NCBI GenBank assembly: GCA_019055375.1
Contig: JAHQIW010000035.1
Coordinates: 62,001 to 126,000 of the forward strand
Direction: 5' to 3'
From: Parelaphostrongylus tenuis
Taxonomy: Eukaryota > Nematoda > Chromadorea > Rhabditida > Metastrongylidae
Length of the DNA: 64,000 nucleotides
Shown in pieces: positions 1 to 11,748 of the stretch. The translations under genes were made by a program, and so were the position numbers. The first letter of the stretch is position 1, and every line of letters starts with the position of its first letter. The notes beneath the pieces are model-generated. The model saw only the letters and a program-made list of their open reading frames with translations. It searched no databases and was not told where the DNA came from.

Positions 1-559
1 CCCATGTAATTATTTCTCTGACCACCACGTGCAGAACCATCACCTTCTCTCACAGAGAAATGTTTGCTCATAAAGTTATGGGGCCATGTAGTTCGCTTCG
101 CGATATCGAGGAGGAGTTCGAACGCGGATAGAGTGTGACCTTGCGACTCCCACAAACGTGGGGGAATACTGAAGATGTATTACTCATTTTGGCTGGCCCG
201 AATGGACACATGCTATCTGTGCTTACGTAGACGTATTCATGGATGCATGTTCTCATTTGTGCACATTGTATTTTACAAGCCAGTTTTAGTAAATACCTGC
301 AGGTCCAGTTGCTGAAAAGTCAATGAGGAGGCGGTTCGGAGTTTGTTCGAACAAATAAATCATTCTGGGAGAAATCTCACACACTAGCTCGGTTTTTAAT
401 GTGTCACCTGTCAGATCGTCCGTTCTCTAAAGAACAAAAGGCCAGCAAGACCGCGTTGTTGTGAGAAAAGGATGCCTCTATGACATCAAAAACATTCGTG
501 CGATATGCTTGCTGCCTCTCTCCTATGAAGCCTTTACACGAAATATTCCGAACAAAATC

Positions 560-1037
560 GAGAACACTAATAGTCTAACAATGATATAACGTGTTTTAAG
601 CCATTTGTAAAGTCCGATAAGTGCTAGGCAAACGCTTGTTTTGCCCTTCAAAACTCCAATAGCACAGTCTCCTTTGGTTCATCCCGATCCCTTGAGGCTA
701 AACTTCTCTATCAAAAATACATGCATTACACATCTTCATCAAAGCGGTTGAATGAAGACTTATTTTGCAAGCCACAAGCTCCACTGCTGGTCAGTGTAAT
801 GTAAGGGGATTCTGTTACCTGACTTGAGGTGATTTATTATTCGGCGCCGATTCCTTTATAGAGGAGTATAGCCTCAAGGGATTGGCTGAACCGAAGGAGA
901 CTGAGCCGCCAACGAGCTTTGGAGAATCAAACAGGCGCCTATCCAGCACCAATCAGACCTCTCAAAAGGTTCAAAATATGTTATATCATTATTAGACAAC
1001 TATTGTTTTTGAGCGAGGTCCATAAAAACGTTTGAAT
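560..1037. mobile_element. M1 foldback MITE copy A
   Basis: The arms at about 572-780 and 815-1003 are imperfect reverse complements. Both contain a C/T-CTTTGGTTCA..CCCTTGAGGCTA block and end in an AACAATGATATAAC-like segment. There is no coding capacity. It splits the RTE remnant between the segments encoding RTL and QPCEQAG. Confidence 0.6.
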
Positions 1038-1641
1038 GAAGAGGCATGAAAGACCGCTATATTCAATGGACAGCCATGTGAGCAAGCCGGGCTTAAAAAG
1101 GGATTTCTTTGTAACGGACCACATAAACAACGTAATAAGGGGCTTTGTAGCATCTCTAGAGGTCAACAGACTTCTCTATGTTTTTTCCGTCGAACTGAGA
1201 AAACCTTTGGTCCGGCTGAACAGGCTATATATAAAAGCTTTGAACAGTTAAGGCGCCCTTCACATAGCATACAAAAATTCTCTGTGGGATATGCGAAGAT
1301 TTCACAACCAAGTTATCGTCATTCTGTAGCGTTATTACGGCTGATACAATAAAAGCATCAGAAACTTGAAACCATCTATTGAATTTTTTTTCCGCCAATT
1401 TTCGAAACGTTGTATGAATAATAGAATGAAACGAAATTCAGTAAAAATTGATGGACGACAATCACACGTTCTCCTTTTTCCATTGACAATTTCTCATAAT
1501 AACAAGCGTCACTTTGGCTGATCATGTGTTGGCCGTCTGACAACATTTGTAGAAGGATTGGTTTTTAACTAAATCTCACGGAAATAATTATAAAGAGCTG
1601 TTTGACTTTAAATGCTCCACTAACGCTTGATGGAATGATAT

Positions 1642-2145
1642 CTGATAAGGATATGACATGTTTTTGAGTCGTTAGGTCTAGTGCAATATGGGCGCCTATT
1701 TACTCCTAATGGGAGTCATCAATAGCGCACTTCCTCGGTTCAGTCGATCCCCTGAGGCTAAATAATCCTTTATAAAGGAATCGACGTCGAGTAAAAAAAT
1801 CACTCCAAGCCAGATGATGGAATTACCTGACGTTGTAACCGGCAGAAAATCTACTGTAGACCGCTCTTCTATAGACCCGCTCGACGGAATTACCTGCCGG
1901 TCACCACAACGTCAGGTAATTCCATTATCTGACTGGGGTGATTTCTTTACTCGGCGTCCATTCCTTTGTAGTGGATTATTTAGCCTCATGGGATCGACTA
2001 GAACTGAGGGAGGACACTAGTGATAGGACCCAATAGGACGAAATAGGCTTTCATATAGCGCTAGATCTAACGACTCAAAACATGTCATATCCTTATCAGA
2101 TTATATCGCTTTAAGCGGGTCTATAAAAGAGTGGTCGATACTAGA
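1642..2145. mobile_element. M1 foldback MITE copy B
   Basis: The arms at 1642-1837 and 1905-2099 are near reverse complements, starting CTGATAAGGATATGACATG and ending in its complement. Flanks GGAATGATATCT (1632-1643) and GGAACGAATATCT (2146-2158) look like a diverged target duplication of about 9-12 bp within the RTE reading frame. Non-autonomous; no ORF. Confidence 0.7.
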
Positions 2146-2345
2146 GGAACGAATATCTCCAAACACTTCAGCTATGACTATCAACGTCTGAAAGCCAATG
2201 TAATGGATGATTTGGCTTCAGGATTGAGTATGAAAAAGCAAGCTGCTTAAGGAGCTCTAATGATTATCTAGGATTTAGCACAGAAGGCAAAATACACTCA
2301 ACCCCGTGCCCACCTTTGTAGCTGGAAACAGATAGTTTTTGCTTA

Positions 2346-3345
2346 AAAAAGTGCATGGCATTGGCATAATTATTTCAGAATCAGAAAAAAATTTCTTCTG
2401 GCTGAGTGCTTGTTAAAAGTAATCTGACGATCTTTTTAACTTCATAAAGACCGCCATAAAGAAGTGAAATGCATCGCAGTAAGGGCCAAAACAATAAAAG
2501 AAAAAATCATAGAAACCGGCTAATTTTGAGAAGGCTAGTAAGTATTTAATAAATGTTGATCGTTGGAATTTCAAGTTGTATCACTATTTTTTCAGTAAAT
2601 TGTTTAACAGCACAATGAAGAAGATAAATGTTGAAAATCTGTAATATTCTCGAAAATGCGCCATAAGCATGATAATTCGCACTGCTTGAACGTTTCTAAC
2701 GTCTCGTCCGTCGTTCCTTCAGCGCTACCAAAAAAGTTCTTCTACAACTCTCGTCACTAATCTACTACTCCATAATTGTGATGAATTGTTCTAAGTTAAA
2801 TGCCCATGCGCAAATGACGCGTCGAGATTCGCTGCAGTATTCAAACACACAATACAATTGCCGAAAAAAAAACAGTATTTCGTGTATTCTCGAATGTAAA
2901 ATTGAGCTCTTCGCATCAGGCAATCGCCATAATATCCGTGTTGTATAAGATATTGACTGACCAGAGAAAGCGATACGAGATAATCGTGCGTAGTCAGATA
3001 AACAGCTATAAAGAAAACGAGACATTTGAAATACACGCCGGTTAGTTTGATCCGAGGTGCTTATCATCTATGGAAAATGTTCGTCGCCAATGTATTTATG
3101 ATAATCTCCTTGAAACTCTGCTCTATGCACACAAGCTTCCTTTATTGAGCAGTCAAATTTATTGTGGACATTCTATATTGGCTAAGCACATCCGCCCAAT
3201 TTGTTGATGATTTCCAAAAAAGTGCTTAAGAGGTCTTTTGCCGTCGACTTTACACGAAATAAGTCAGTTTACATAAGATATCAATGCAGAAGTCTATCAA
3301 AAGGTAGGTATAAATATCAGTAAAAAGAGAAACTGCGTGACCTAC
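2346..3345. other. Presumed intron of the Bicaudal-C gene
   Basis: AT-rich sequence. The overlapping minus-strand frames at 2765-3067 do not resemble KH or SAM sequence and carry no clear splice sites. Nothing else is recognised. Confidence 0.4.
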
Positions 3346-4116
3346 CTTAACTCGTAATGCTCCATTGATATAGCTTTTTGCTCTCTCGATCTCATTCATC
3401 GTTCCAATGACTTTCACGAATGGATCTGTTGAATATCGAATTTTGAAACAAAAACCGTATTTCTTTGACAGTATTGCTAACTAACTCATTTACGTAGACA
3501 TGCTAAACTTCAATGTATAAAGTGAGGAACAGGTTCACCTTTCTTAGTTTTAGCCCCAATTTTTAAGTGTGATGGCCAGCAAACATCAGCTCCTGAATAT
3601 TGTTTCACCTGTGAAAAGAACTGAAATCAATAACTCCAGATACTTAACCGAATGTTACAGATATACACTTTCAAAACGAAGTAGTTAATTTTTTTTAGTT
3701 TGCTGATTTGATTAACTTCGAACCATAATGCGGATGACAAGGTCATTGATGGCTATCCGCATATTAAAACATTTAAAAACGTGGATGCAGACTTTTGAGT
3801 GAACTTATAACTTTATTAGCCTCAGCATTCTCTCTCTGTAACATTATACTTCTTTACAAAACACTTTCAAAAACACTACTACGATAATCATAATAAGCAT
3901 CAAACCTTGTCAAAGAAATCCTCCGCATTTAGAAATATGAACGATGCATAGTCAAGAGGAACACCTGAAAACATATATAATTCGCCTCTACGAGATTCCA
4001 CAGTTTTTCACTTCAAACCATTCACCCGTTATCATTGCCTCAAGTCGTCGTCGATCAACCTGAATTTTTTGTTCATATCTGCCGTCCTGCAATAGGACGG
4101 CATCGTCCGACACCAT
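3346..4116 (-). CDS. bcc-1: Bicaudal-C-type KH-domain RNA-binding protein, N-terminal exons (partial)
   Basis: Four minus-strand exons join in phase: 4116-4026, 3964-3906, 3608-3539 and 3425-3346, giving the first 100 residues. The order is a VDRRRLEAM block (residues ~20-28), an acidic AEDFFDK block, then WPSHLKIGAK and DPFVKVIGT. These match the N-terminus and first KH domain of Bicaudal-C (BICC1 has VDRKKLE, WPSKLKIGAKSKKDP and a KV-G segment). Bicaudal-C is a cytoplasmic KH/SAM protein that binds mRNA 3'UTRs and regulates translation. Donors are GT and acceptors AG at all junctions (phases 1, 1-in-frame Asp, 0). The chosen ATG (4116-4114) directly follows a TTTCAG acceptor plus an in-frame TAA, so it is probably the true start of a trans-spliced mRNA. 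I find no further KH or SAM exons down to base 1, so the next intron exceeds 3.3 kb. The symbol follows the C. elegans ortholog name; orthology is inferred. Confidence 0.8.
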
Positions 4117-4119
4117 TTA

Positions 4120-4125
4120 CTGAAA
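4120..4125 (-). promoter_or_regulatory. Likely spliced-leader trans-splice acceptor of the bcc-1-like gene
   Basis: On the minus strand a perfect TTTCAG is followed by TAA and then the ATG of the first KH-protein exon, only 3 nt downstream. No in-frame coding sequence continues upstream through the TAA. A strong acceptor immediately before a start codon is the normal layout of SL trans-spliced nematode genes. A cis-spliced 5'UTR intron would look the same. Confidence 0.5.
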
Positions 4126-5780
4126 TGTTCAATAGTCACAGTCAGAAAAGAGTGACTGACCCGAAAACACGCTTTTGGAACACGTCAGCAACGCATCATT
4201 CTGATGGAGTAATTACGTTTAATTACACAACTTTAACTAACGTTTGAACAGAACTATTGCCCTTCATTAGTGACTTCGGAAAGAATTTGAACAAAATTCT
4301 TAGGTTAACCAAACCTTCCTGCACTACTTTCGATAGCCACATAGAGTGTGATCCGTATAGAGAAAAAGTTGATAGGATTATCGTTGTGGACATCTAGTCA
4401 ACGCTGTTTTTTTTTGCTGCGAGTGTTATGGTATGTGGTTGGATTGCCTCGAAAATTTGTGAAATCAGCAAAATTCAGTGCACGACCTGTCTATGTGGTT
4501 GACATGTAATCTGTCAAATATCAAGGTTCTTTAATCTCTAAGTGCGGGTCTGTAGCGCGTGTTTACACCCTATTAAGTCGGGTAGCGTTTCTGATGAAAA
4601 AAAAAACTAGCACTGTACATTTGATAGTTAACAACGTGTAACTCTTACGTTAGATTTTCACATCACCACGTCCTTAGAAAAGTACAACCTTCTGCTAAAA
4701 TGTGTTTTGGAAATCAAGCTTTGTTATATGTACTGGTGAAACTGTTAGCATACTTATAAAATAAGCACGCCAAAATGTCTTAGATAAAAGAATATTCATC
4801 AAACAATAATTTGAATTAGTGCTGATCGCTTTGTATGAGAAATAAACAAGCATTTCAAACAGTTAGCTTTATTCTTGTCTTTATTTTATAGGGCCTGTCA
4901 AAGTAATGATAGTGTCGTATCCCAGCAATTTTTACACTCAGTTTGTTTCCTCGCATTCGCCTTCCACAAAAATCTTCGCAGACATCACCAAGAAAGTCGT
5001 CTCACAAGAAATACCGGGAAAGATGATTTCCACAAAACCTCATACACACAAAGTTGGGAAATGTAGGCATCGAAGCTGTCAACAACAAACCGTCAATGGT
5101 TTGGTCCATTAGGCACATGTCGGCTAGAACCCAGTCAGGCTGGCGCTAGTGGACATATATAATATAACTTTGGGACCACTGTTAGGAGGCAGGCGGTGTC
5201 GCGCCGTCGCTCCTGCGGCAGCCTGCGCGTGTTCCCACTAATGCAATTTCGTAATGATACAGCCTTTTTTCATCACTTGAAGGCATTTCATCATCAGTAA
5301 AAGATGGGGTTAGGTGAAGAGACTTCGTTAAGGCTATTTTCGCTTGAAACATGCGAAAACAATAGGAACATAATGCTTGTTGTCAAAACTGATGCTGCAA
5401 TTTACAATGCAATGCCACTTCACCGACTACCCCCGAGAAATTTTCAATCATTATCACACTTTAGAAGCTGAGAACTCAATAAATAAAGGTTGAAGAGACT
5501 TTGTTCTCTTGTACTGTGGGTGATAACTTGCAAATTTTTGATTTTGGTAGTAATTTGTTGTATGAAAAGATTACAATAGTATACTATACTAATTAATAAA
5601 AGATAACGTTCTGTAATCGCACTCTATTTCTCCTAACTCACAGCGGATTTTTTGGAAACTATATAGTCAAATTTCGAGTCATAAAAACTTTTCTGCAAAA
5701 AAAATTGAATCATCAACATAAGAACTTTCTTAAACGTATATCTAAAAGAATGGTGTCCAACTGTCCTGAAAATCCTTACC
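4126..5780. other. Upstream region of the Bicaudal-C gene
   Basis: Mostly AT-rich and featureless. A GC-rich block at about 5125-5245, holding several short GCG and CTG-rich words, stands out from its surroundings. It may be part of a promoter or an old repeat. No gene is supported on either strand. Confidence 0.3.
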
Positions 5781-6660
5781 TTCGAAAACAATTTCTGTCG
5801 CACGCAATAGCATTCAAAGAATTGCGCTCATGAGTCCCTGATTTTTCTTATAGAAGAGACCTGTGCACTAGATTTTTAGTAGTCATTCGGTAGCTGTAAT
5901 CAAGTGAATTTTAACGGGGCATTTTATTTCTCAAATGGCTGTTTTTTGAGCTGTGACAGTCCATAAATTTTTCGTTTCACATTTAAGGATTTCTCGCCGG
6001 ATAAAGTTTCTTCGATAAATAATCAATAGCTATTCGATAATGCACATTTCAACGATTTCAATGACGTTATTGAGCTTTGCAGAGGACTCCCTATACACCG
6101 CAACAATCAGACGAAGACTGGGTATCGCATTCCAAAGAATAGGATTTCGAGACATTGACTTTGAGTAATCGCATTGTTTGCATATCGATCAACTGCGAAA
6201 ACGTAACCTTCTTTTGTCTGATAGAGTACAGTAAGGAGTTCTTTCTCAATTACAAAGCTGCTATGGGAATAGCCGAAACTTAGCTATCGAACAATTATAA
6301 AAGTATACAGGAAAAGCTTTGTTCAAGGTGAAATGCTTGAGTGTGAAAGATATTTATGTTTCTACTGTTACGAGGGCATTATAGAAGCCCATTCTAAAAA
6401 TAAGGCATATCTTTGAAATTTTTGAGACTCAGCTTTCAGATGGCTTTTAGAGCTCTAAAAAAAAACTTGAAAACGCGTCTTTGTTCGAAAAGCTTTCCTG
6501 AAACGGAGTACACCGTTGGAATTGTTAACATTTGCTCCATCTATTAATTACTAACTGCACATGAGAAAAGTCTTATGCGGCAAGAAATGCTTGACTGTGG
6601 AAGAAATTCTCATTCCGGCTGTTATAGCTCAACGATTTAGGAAATAGAATATGTCATTCA
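5780..6660. repeat. R1 interspersed repeat block
   Basis: Diverged copies of a dispersed family are recognised by recurring GCTATCGAATGATTA-type words, GTTTCACAC, and AAAAG..TTGC..GCAA segments about every 150-250 bp (here near 5877, 6020, 6275 and 6620). Similar blocks recur across the window. No coding content. Confidence 0.45.
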
Positions 6661-7269
6661 AATTCACTTGATTTTTGCTATCGACTTATTGTTAAAGACT
6701 CTTACATACGTAAAAAAATACGCTTTTACCAAAGTGCTCAAGCAGGGTGGAGATATGCGTAAGGGAACCGTATCCCTCCAACTCGTCTTCGCATACCATA
6801 TCTATGAGTAAAAAATTCGAACGAAATTGCGTTTTGCTCTGAGAAAAGGGAATCTGAAGTGTGCCAATAATCTAAAAAAATTTTAGGATTTAGCGATAAA
6901 GTGGGATCGTATGCAGCAAGCAGCACTATTTTTGACGAACTATTTATTGTTTTTCAATTTTCAACTAGTGTGGTGAATTATATGTACTTTATGCAATAAA
7001 GTGTTTGAAAACTGAAAAAATAGAAGAGAAATTTGATTGAATTGTAAGGAAGTATGAATCAAATAATATCATAGAAATGTTTGGTAAAGGTTGTAAATAT
7101 AGCCTTTCCATGGATACTTAGTTTTTATCTTCAAAAGTGTGGATTATGAATGCAACAGTAACGTTATTTCTAGGAGGAGTAACCTAGTCTGCTCAATAAA
7201 AATTGATCAATTTACTGGCACAGAAATCTCATTTATTGGCGAAAAAAGTATAAATTTTCTCAGAAAACT

Positions 7270-7575
7270 ACAACATTATTATTTGAGCACGCACCGAAAG
7301 CCTCTCTGCGCAGCCGTCCGAGCTGGATGTTCATGCATTCGTCTTCAATTTTCAGCTTCATTGAGGTGATTGAATGCTTATGTAACTTTTACAACGGCTC
7401 GCTGTGGCCTACCAATGCATCAAGTCAGTGCTGATATCCTCTCAGACAAGTTTGGCACTATTTACTGACTCCGGAGGGATAGAACTCGCTGAGCCATGGA
7501 GCGAGATCAAACCATCGACGTTGTGTGACACTCAAAGCACCTCTAACCATTGCACAACATGTGCTCTTGTGCAAA
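7270..7575 (-). mobile_element. tRNA-headed SINE, copy 1
   Basis: Minus orientation. The head, at the high-coordinate end, reads as a degenerate tRNA (TTAGAGGTGCT, then GATGGTTTGATC at the B-box position). The body shares the CGCGGTGGCCT-like and ATGCATTCG..TTCAATTTTTAACTTC segments with the copies at 24.6, 26.7 and 50.8 kb. The 3' end is diverged. Confidence 0.6.
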
Positions 7576-8362
7576 AAGTTATCTTATATTTCTTAGCGAG
7601 ATATACTATGAAAGTTTCCACCCAAATCAGGTTTAGTACTAGAATTCCCAGCTTTCGAGCTGCTGATTGATCACTAATAATCTAATAGGAATGCTCTCTT
7701 TAGTGGAAAAGGAACGGAAACACGAACACATCACACACAATCCCACTGCATCCTATTTAGTTAAACGAAGTAGTGGGAATTTTCAAAAAGGCAAGCGTTT
7801 TCATTCACAGCAGGATTTCAATATTATATAATACAATTTATGTTTACATTAGTATGAATTATTACTGAAGGGACACTGAAAAATGGACTGTAATCGTAAA
7901 GCATTACACTTTATTGATTATTGAAACGTAGCTGCAAGTCAAACCAAAATCGAGCTTAGTATGGAAACCGGCATATGTAAAAAAAAAGAAATGTTATGTA
8001 CTAGCTGTAATTATGCTTCCTTTCATACCAATGTGGCTTTTTCATTGAAACATAAAGAATTTCGGCATTTGTTCACTAAGAGGTGATAAATGAAAAACCG
8101 ATCCATTCGCTAGACAGAAATTTTCATAGGACTGTTAGTAATCATTCGAAAGCTTAGATTTCTGGCTACAGCCTGCGTCGCCGATTTTCGAAAAGACCCT
8201 TTTATAACTCCTCAAAATCACTATATCTCAGGTGCGCAAATTCTCGCCAGACAGAGCTCTTATTTTGGACCAATGCTTGCTAATTCCAACGCTGTGCTTA
8301 TTTTATTGAAAGACCGTTTCTCTGCAATGAAACAGGAAAATAAGTTGCATCAACCTACGCGA

Positions 8363-8525
8363 CTGAAGGGATCTTTGGCCAATCACGTGCCGCTGGCTAA
8401 GGCGGTACATGTGCTGACGCGATGATCATCTACTTTCGGGCATACGACGCGTAGAGAAGTATCGCATCAGCAGTTCAGGGGGCCGCCTTACCCACCGGCA
8501 CTTGATTTGGCCAAAGACCCCTCGG
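8363..8525. repeat. Small foldback element
   Basis: The 43-nt arms 8363-8405 and 8483-8525 are near-perfect reverse complements (CTTTGGCCAATCACGTGCCG versus its complement). A second nested pair (GCTGACGCGATG versus CATCGCATCAGC) sits closer to the centre. Short non-coding palindrome, probably a MITE. Confidence 0.7.
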
Positions 8526-9081
8526 CTCACGTATGTGAATTCAACTTATTTCCGTTGTTACTTTACAGAGAAACGTTTTTTCCAGAAATTAAGTTCAGCG
8601 TTGGGATCACAATCATTATGCTATAGAATGATCACTAATAGTCCAATGAAGGAGCTTTGTTCGGCGAGAAATGTGCGCATCCGAAGCGCAAGAAATTTGT
8701 TCTGTAACAATGTCAAAAGAAGTCTTTTTCAAAACCGACCACATGGGAATCTAGCTAGAAATCTAACCTTTCAAATGACTAGTAACATTTTTATGAAAAA
8801 TTCCTATATATCGAATCAAATTTTACCTAACAAATTCCTTTACTTCCATTTGTGTCTGCGCCAATTCAAACTCGCGGAGAGGGACGAGTAATGATGTACG
8901 GCTATGTTTGACAATGATATTGATATCGCAATGACTTAAACCACTTTATTACAGTCGATCACCATCGACAAGGCGTCATAGTTCACCAATTTTCTTGAAA
9001 CTTTGGCATTGCAAATCATTGGCTGTTCTTTGGTGATCAAACGAAAGCTTTAAATTGTTGAAAAAAAAATACTGATTTGCT

Positions 9082-9502
9082 TGACGTTCGACGCGTTTCG
9101 CCCGCTTCAGAGGCGATCAATAAGAGCCGATGATCCTATATTTTTGCCAACTTCGTGCTATCGCTCAATGATCAAAGCATATGTGATTGATTTGTAATGT
9201 CTACGTTGAGAGAAGCCATTTTTTCAATCGCTATAACGTAACGTGCCAGCGAATAATTATATCGCCTGCTGCAGGATGGATTGTCCGCTAAAGAGCCAGG
9301 CACTATTAGGGAGCAATCATTGTCATCAATAACCGTTCTATATAGAATGAGCACTGTCAAGTGAGTTTTTTTATTTGAGTGGTGGTCTTCGAAGAAGATC
9401 CAACTCGAACGACAACCAAGGAACCCACCAAAGTGACGAACTGCTGTAGAGCATCGGCTCACATCAATCGGCTCTGAAGAAAGCGAAACGCGTCGTAACG
9501 TC
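9082..9502. repeat. Inverted pair of ribozyme-like motifs
   Basis: A TCTGAAG..GCGAAACGCGTCG motif occurs on minus at 9112-9082 and on plus at 9471-9502, each beside an A- or T-run. It resembles the CUGANGA..GAAA core seen in hammerheads carried by Penelope-like elements. Stem II would be very short, so activity is doubtful. Confidence 0.35.
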
Positions 9503-9765
9503 AGCAGTATAAAGTTTTTTTTTTTATTAACTTCTTTTTTTCGTATAATCATTAAACGATCTATATTTTATACTTATCTATTGTTTTCAATCATTTAGAG
9601 GCTCCACATTTCCGATCGTTTTGGCTCTCATTAATTTGTTGGGACGGCAGTTGATCGACCGCTCAACGCGCTTCGCAAGCGACGTGAGAAGAAAACCAAG
9701 TTTTTGGTGTTACTGCGACACTCCGCGATTTTGTCTACATGCGCATCCGTTTGTGATGTACTAGG

Positions 9766-10330
9766 TTGGAAAGAAAGTACCCCTCGTTTGATAAAACACT
9801 AAAGGTTTATGCATATATTCAGGCAACAAACAACATCAACTATTCTTCAAAAAGAGGCCATCATTATCCACCACTTTTTGTCACCGGTCCGCCAGGTTTC
9901 GGATCTGATCAAAGTACCACTCCTACGGCTTTGAATCAATGAACCCTGACATGTTTCTTCAAGTTCATTGAAGGATTCAAATCAGCGACCTTCCAAAAAG
10001 TGTTATATTGATCGGAAAAGGTCGTAATCAGATGGAGTAATGTCCGCACTATAGGGTGGATACGGTAAAATCTCAACCGTCCAATTCCTCAAACTCTGCC
10101 TTGGTCTTTTTGGCTGTATGTGGTTTTGCGTTGTCTTGCTGAAACAAAGCGCGCTTTCGAAGAAGAAGTTCTGGGTACTTCTCGACCAACTTGTCGTAAA
10201 CTCGGTGCAAGAAGTAGACCTTTTGAGTGAAATGAAAATCACACATGATTCCTGCGAAAAACGACATTCCCATCCAAACGATGGAAATTCCCTCTCCAAC
10301 CCTATATATACAGCTCTTGTGCGCGAAGAA
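9766..10330 (-). mobile_element. Mariner (DD34D) transposase remnant
   Basis: On minus, QQDNAKPHTA and then, one frame over, PPYSADITPSDYDLF give the second and third catalytic Asp at mariner spacing. The C-terminal NLADRWQKVV-like segment follows near 9900. A TA followed by GGTTGGAAAGAAAGTA near 9764 may be the 3' terminal repeat. Several frameshifts; the 5' half is missing. Confidence 0.75.
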
Positions 10331-10399
10331 AACTTTAAAGGTGAAACGTTTTATTCTTTTCGCTCCTACAGCTCTTCATGATGACGTGTCTAGAAACAA

Positions 10400-11084
10400 G
10401 TTTAGTTCAGGAATCAGCGAGATTTCAGCTGTTGAATGACTACTATAACTCCAGTATGAAGCCATCTACACGTGCTACCGAGCAATCAGACTAGTCGAGT
10501 GTGCATCATAACTCTATTTCCGAGCATTGCGGCGCAATAAAAGAGCTTTTAAAAATTCGAACACGGCTTTAAAATTTCCGTGCTCATAAGCTATCGAATG
10601 ATTTCCGATAGCTTGATGAAAAAACTTTGTGTAGCGTATCCGAGAAAGTGTGAATCTATTCATATAAATATAATCCATCCTCAAAGGATTAACGTTTCCA
10701 TTAATCCAATAAGCAATTGAAAATTGGAGGATGTAATGAGCTACTATGAAAATATTCCAAATATCCTACATGAAAGCAGATGCTCTTTCAGTTGGTTTAA
10801 AAAGCATTGTTATATGATTTAAAAATTTTCCCTGTTTATAATGAGGATGAGAAGCAGCTACCGAATTAACTTTTGGAAAACTAGGTATTTTCACTAATAG
10901 TACTAAAGTAGAAAAACTGCAAGATGATTGAGAAATGAAAAAAGAGAGGATAATAGCGATTACTCAATAGAGTACCACAAAAACCGTCTTTTTTTTCAGT
11001 AAATGTGATGCGTAATCCAGCGTTTTTTTGACAAGTAGTTCCGGGTTGGTAATCACACCATTTAATGATACAATAATAATAACA
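10400..11084. other. No gene recognised; one R1-like patch
   Basis: An R1-type palindromic word pair (GCTATCGAATGATTTCC and CCGATAGC) lies near 10588-10615. The remainder is AT-rich and unrecognised. Confidence 0.3.
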
Positions 11085-11748
11085 CGGTGGATGACGTTTC
11101 GACGACTCTCGCCTTCTTCAGAGTATGAACGGCTTAAATTGATTTGCGACTGCTCAGCCAAACACTCCAATAACCTCGGCAGAAAGGCGTAATAAACAAA
11201 TTTCGGATTACATAATAAAAATCTACATTCGAAACTCACCGTTTAGATGAGATTGTACCTTACTCAGGCAGGAAAAATTAGCCTGAAGTCTGGTGTGAGG
11301 TCACGTGTAATTGCGAGGCGCTTCCCTTTGCGCTTCATTTTTGACTTCTAGTACTTATCCAAAGTGCTTTCGGAGTTTTTCGTCCAGATTTATTTCGGCT
11401 CCTGTGCGAGTTTTATGATTTCTACGTCGAAATCTACTCTGCTATGTAATCGTTCCCTATGCGTGCCTGGTGCAATCTTTGATTGGAGTTACGTTACAGT
11501 GTTCTTTTATACGAATGCAGAGTGGTCTATCAATTTCGCCAACGTATTTACTCCCCCCCCCCCCCACATTCATTACAGGAGATTAGGTATATCGTACCAG
11601 ACCTTATGCAGTCGTCGTCTCTATCTTTAGGCCAAACCACCAATCCATGCAGTCTTTCATCTTGCAGAGGCGATCATACAGCCAGTTACGGATCTGTTGG
11701 AGCTTGACAGCATTTGTGATATTATTGTCTACTGTCCCACGCATTTCG
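11085..11748 (-). mobile_element. Penelope-like element remnant (GIY-YIG end), copy 2
   Basis: Minus strand: a DRLCKMK segment and YVGEIDRPLCIRIKEH match the GIY-YIG endonuclease tail of the longer copy at 41.7 kb. The 3' part shares the CGGCAGAAA..GTTTAGATG segment with 41.3 and 30.8 kb and a possible hammerhead-like core at 11123-11093. Its 5' side stops exactly where RTE copy 1 begins (11749). A poly-C run near 11549-11561 interrupts the GIY-YIG frame. Confidence 0.6.

Larger units (their letters stand above)
290..2345 (+). mobile_element. RTE-clade LINE remnant (copy 4), interrupted by two M1 MITEs
   Basis: Three blocks are colinear with the reverse transcriptase of the better copies at 12-15 and 61-64 kb. 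Block 1, about 340-560, matches the YLSE..TSKTVLL..IGNYRPICLLSV region. Block 2, about 1038-1640, covers QPCEQAGFRKGF, the FTTK..PFY region and IGLQLNLT. Block 3, about 2146-2340, covers NISECSSY, DLASELS and RAHLF. The gaps hold palindromic M1 elements. Many stops and frameshifts are present, and the endonuclease is absent. Confidence 0.65.

Noticed and set aside
1..90. Minus-strand frame with an ARGGQ segment at the window edge, considered as the next Bicaudal-C exon
   Set aside because: No clear acceptor and no match to the second KH domain (expected a GKGG loop); too short to judge.
1036..1251. 71-codon frame as a host gene
   Set aside because: Matches the QPCEQAGFRKGF region of the RTE reverse transcriptase; part of RTE copy 4.
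8502..8891. 129-codon plus-strand frame
   Set aside because: It runs through the right arm of a foldback element and R1 repeat words; composition is AT-driven and no motif is present.
9172..9552. 126-codon minus-strand frame
   Set aside because: It spans the spacer and one arm of an inverted repeat and starts in a poly-A/T run.
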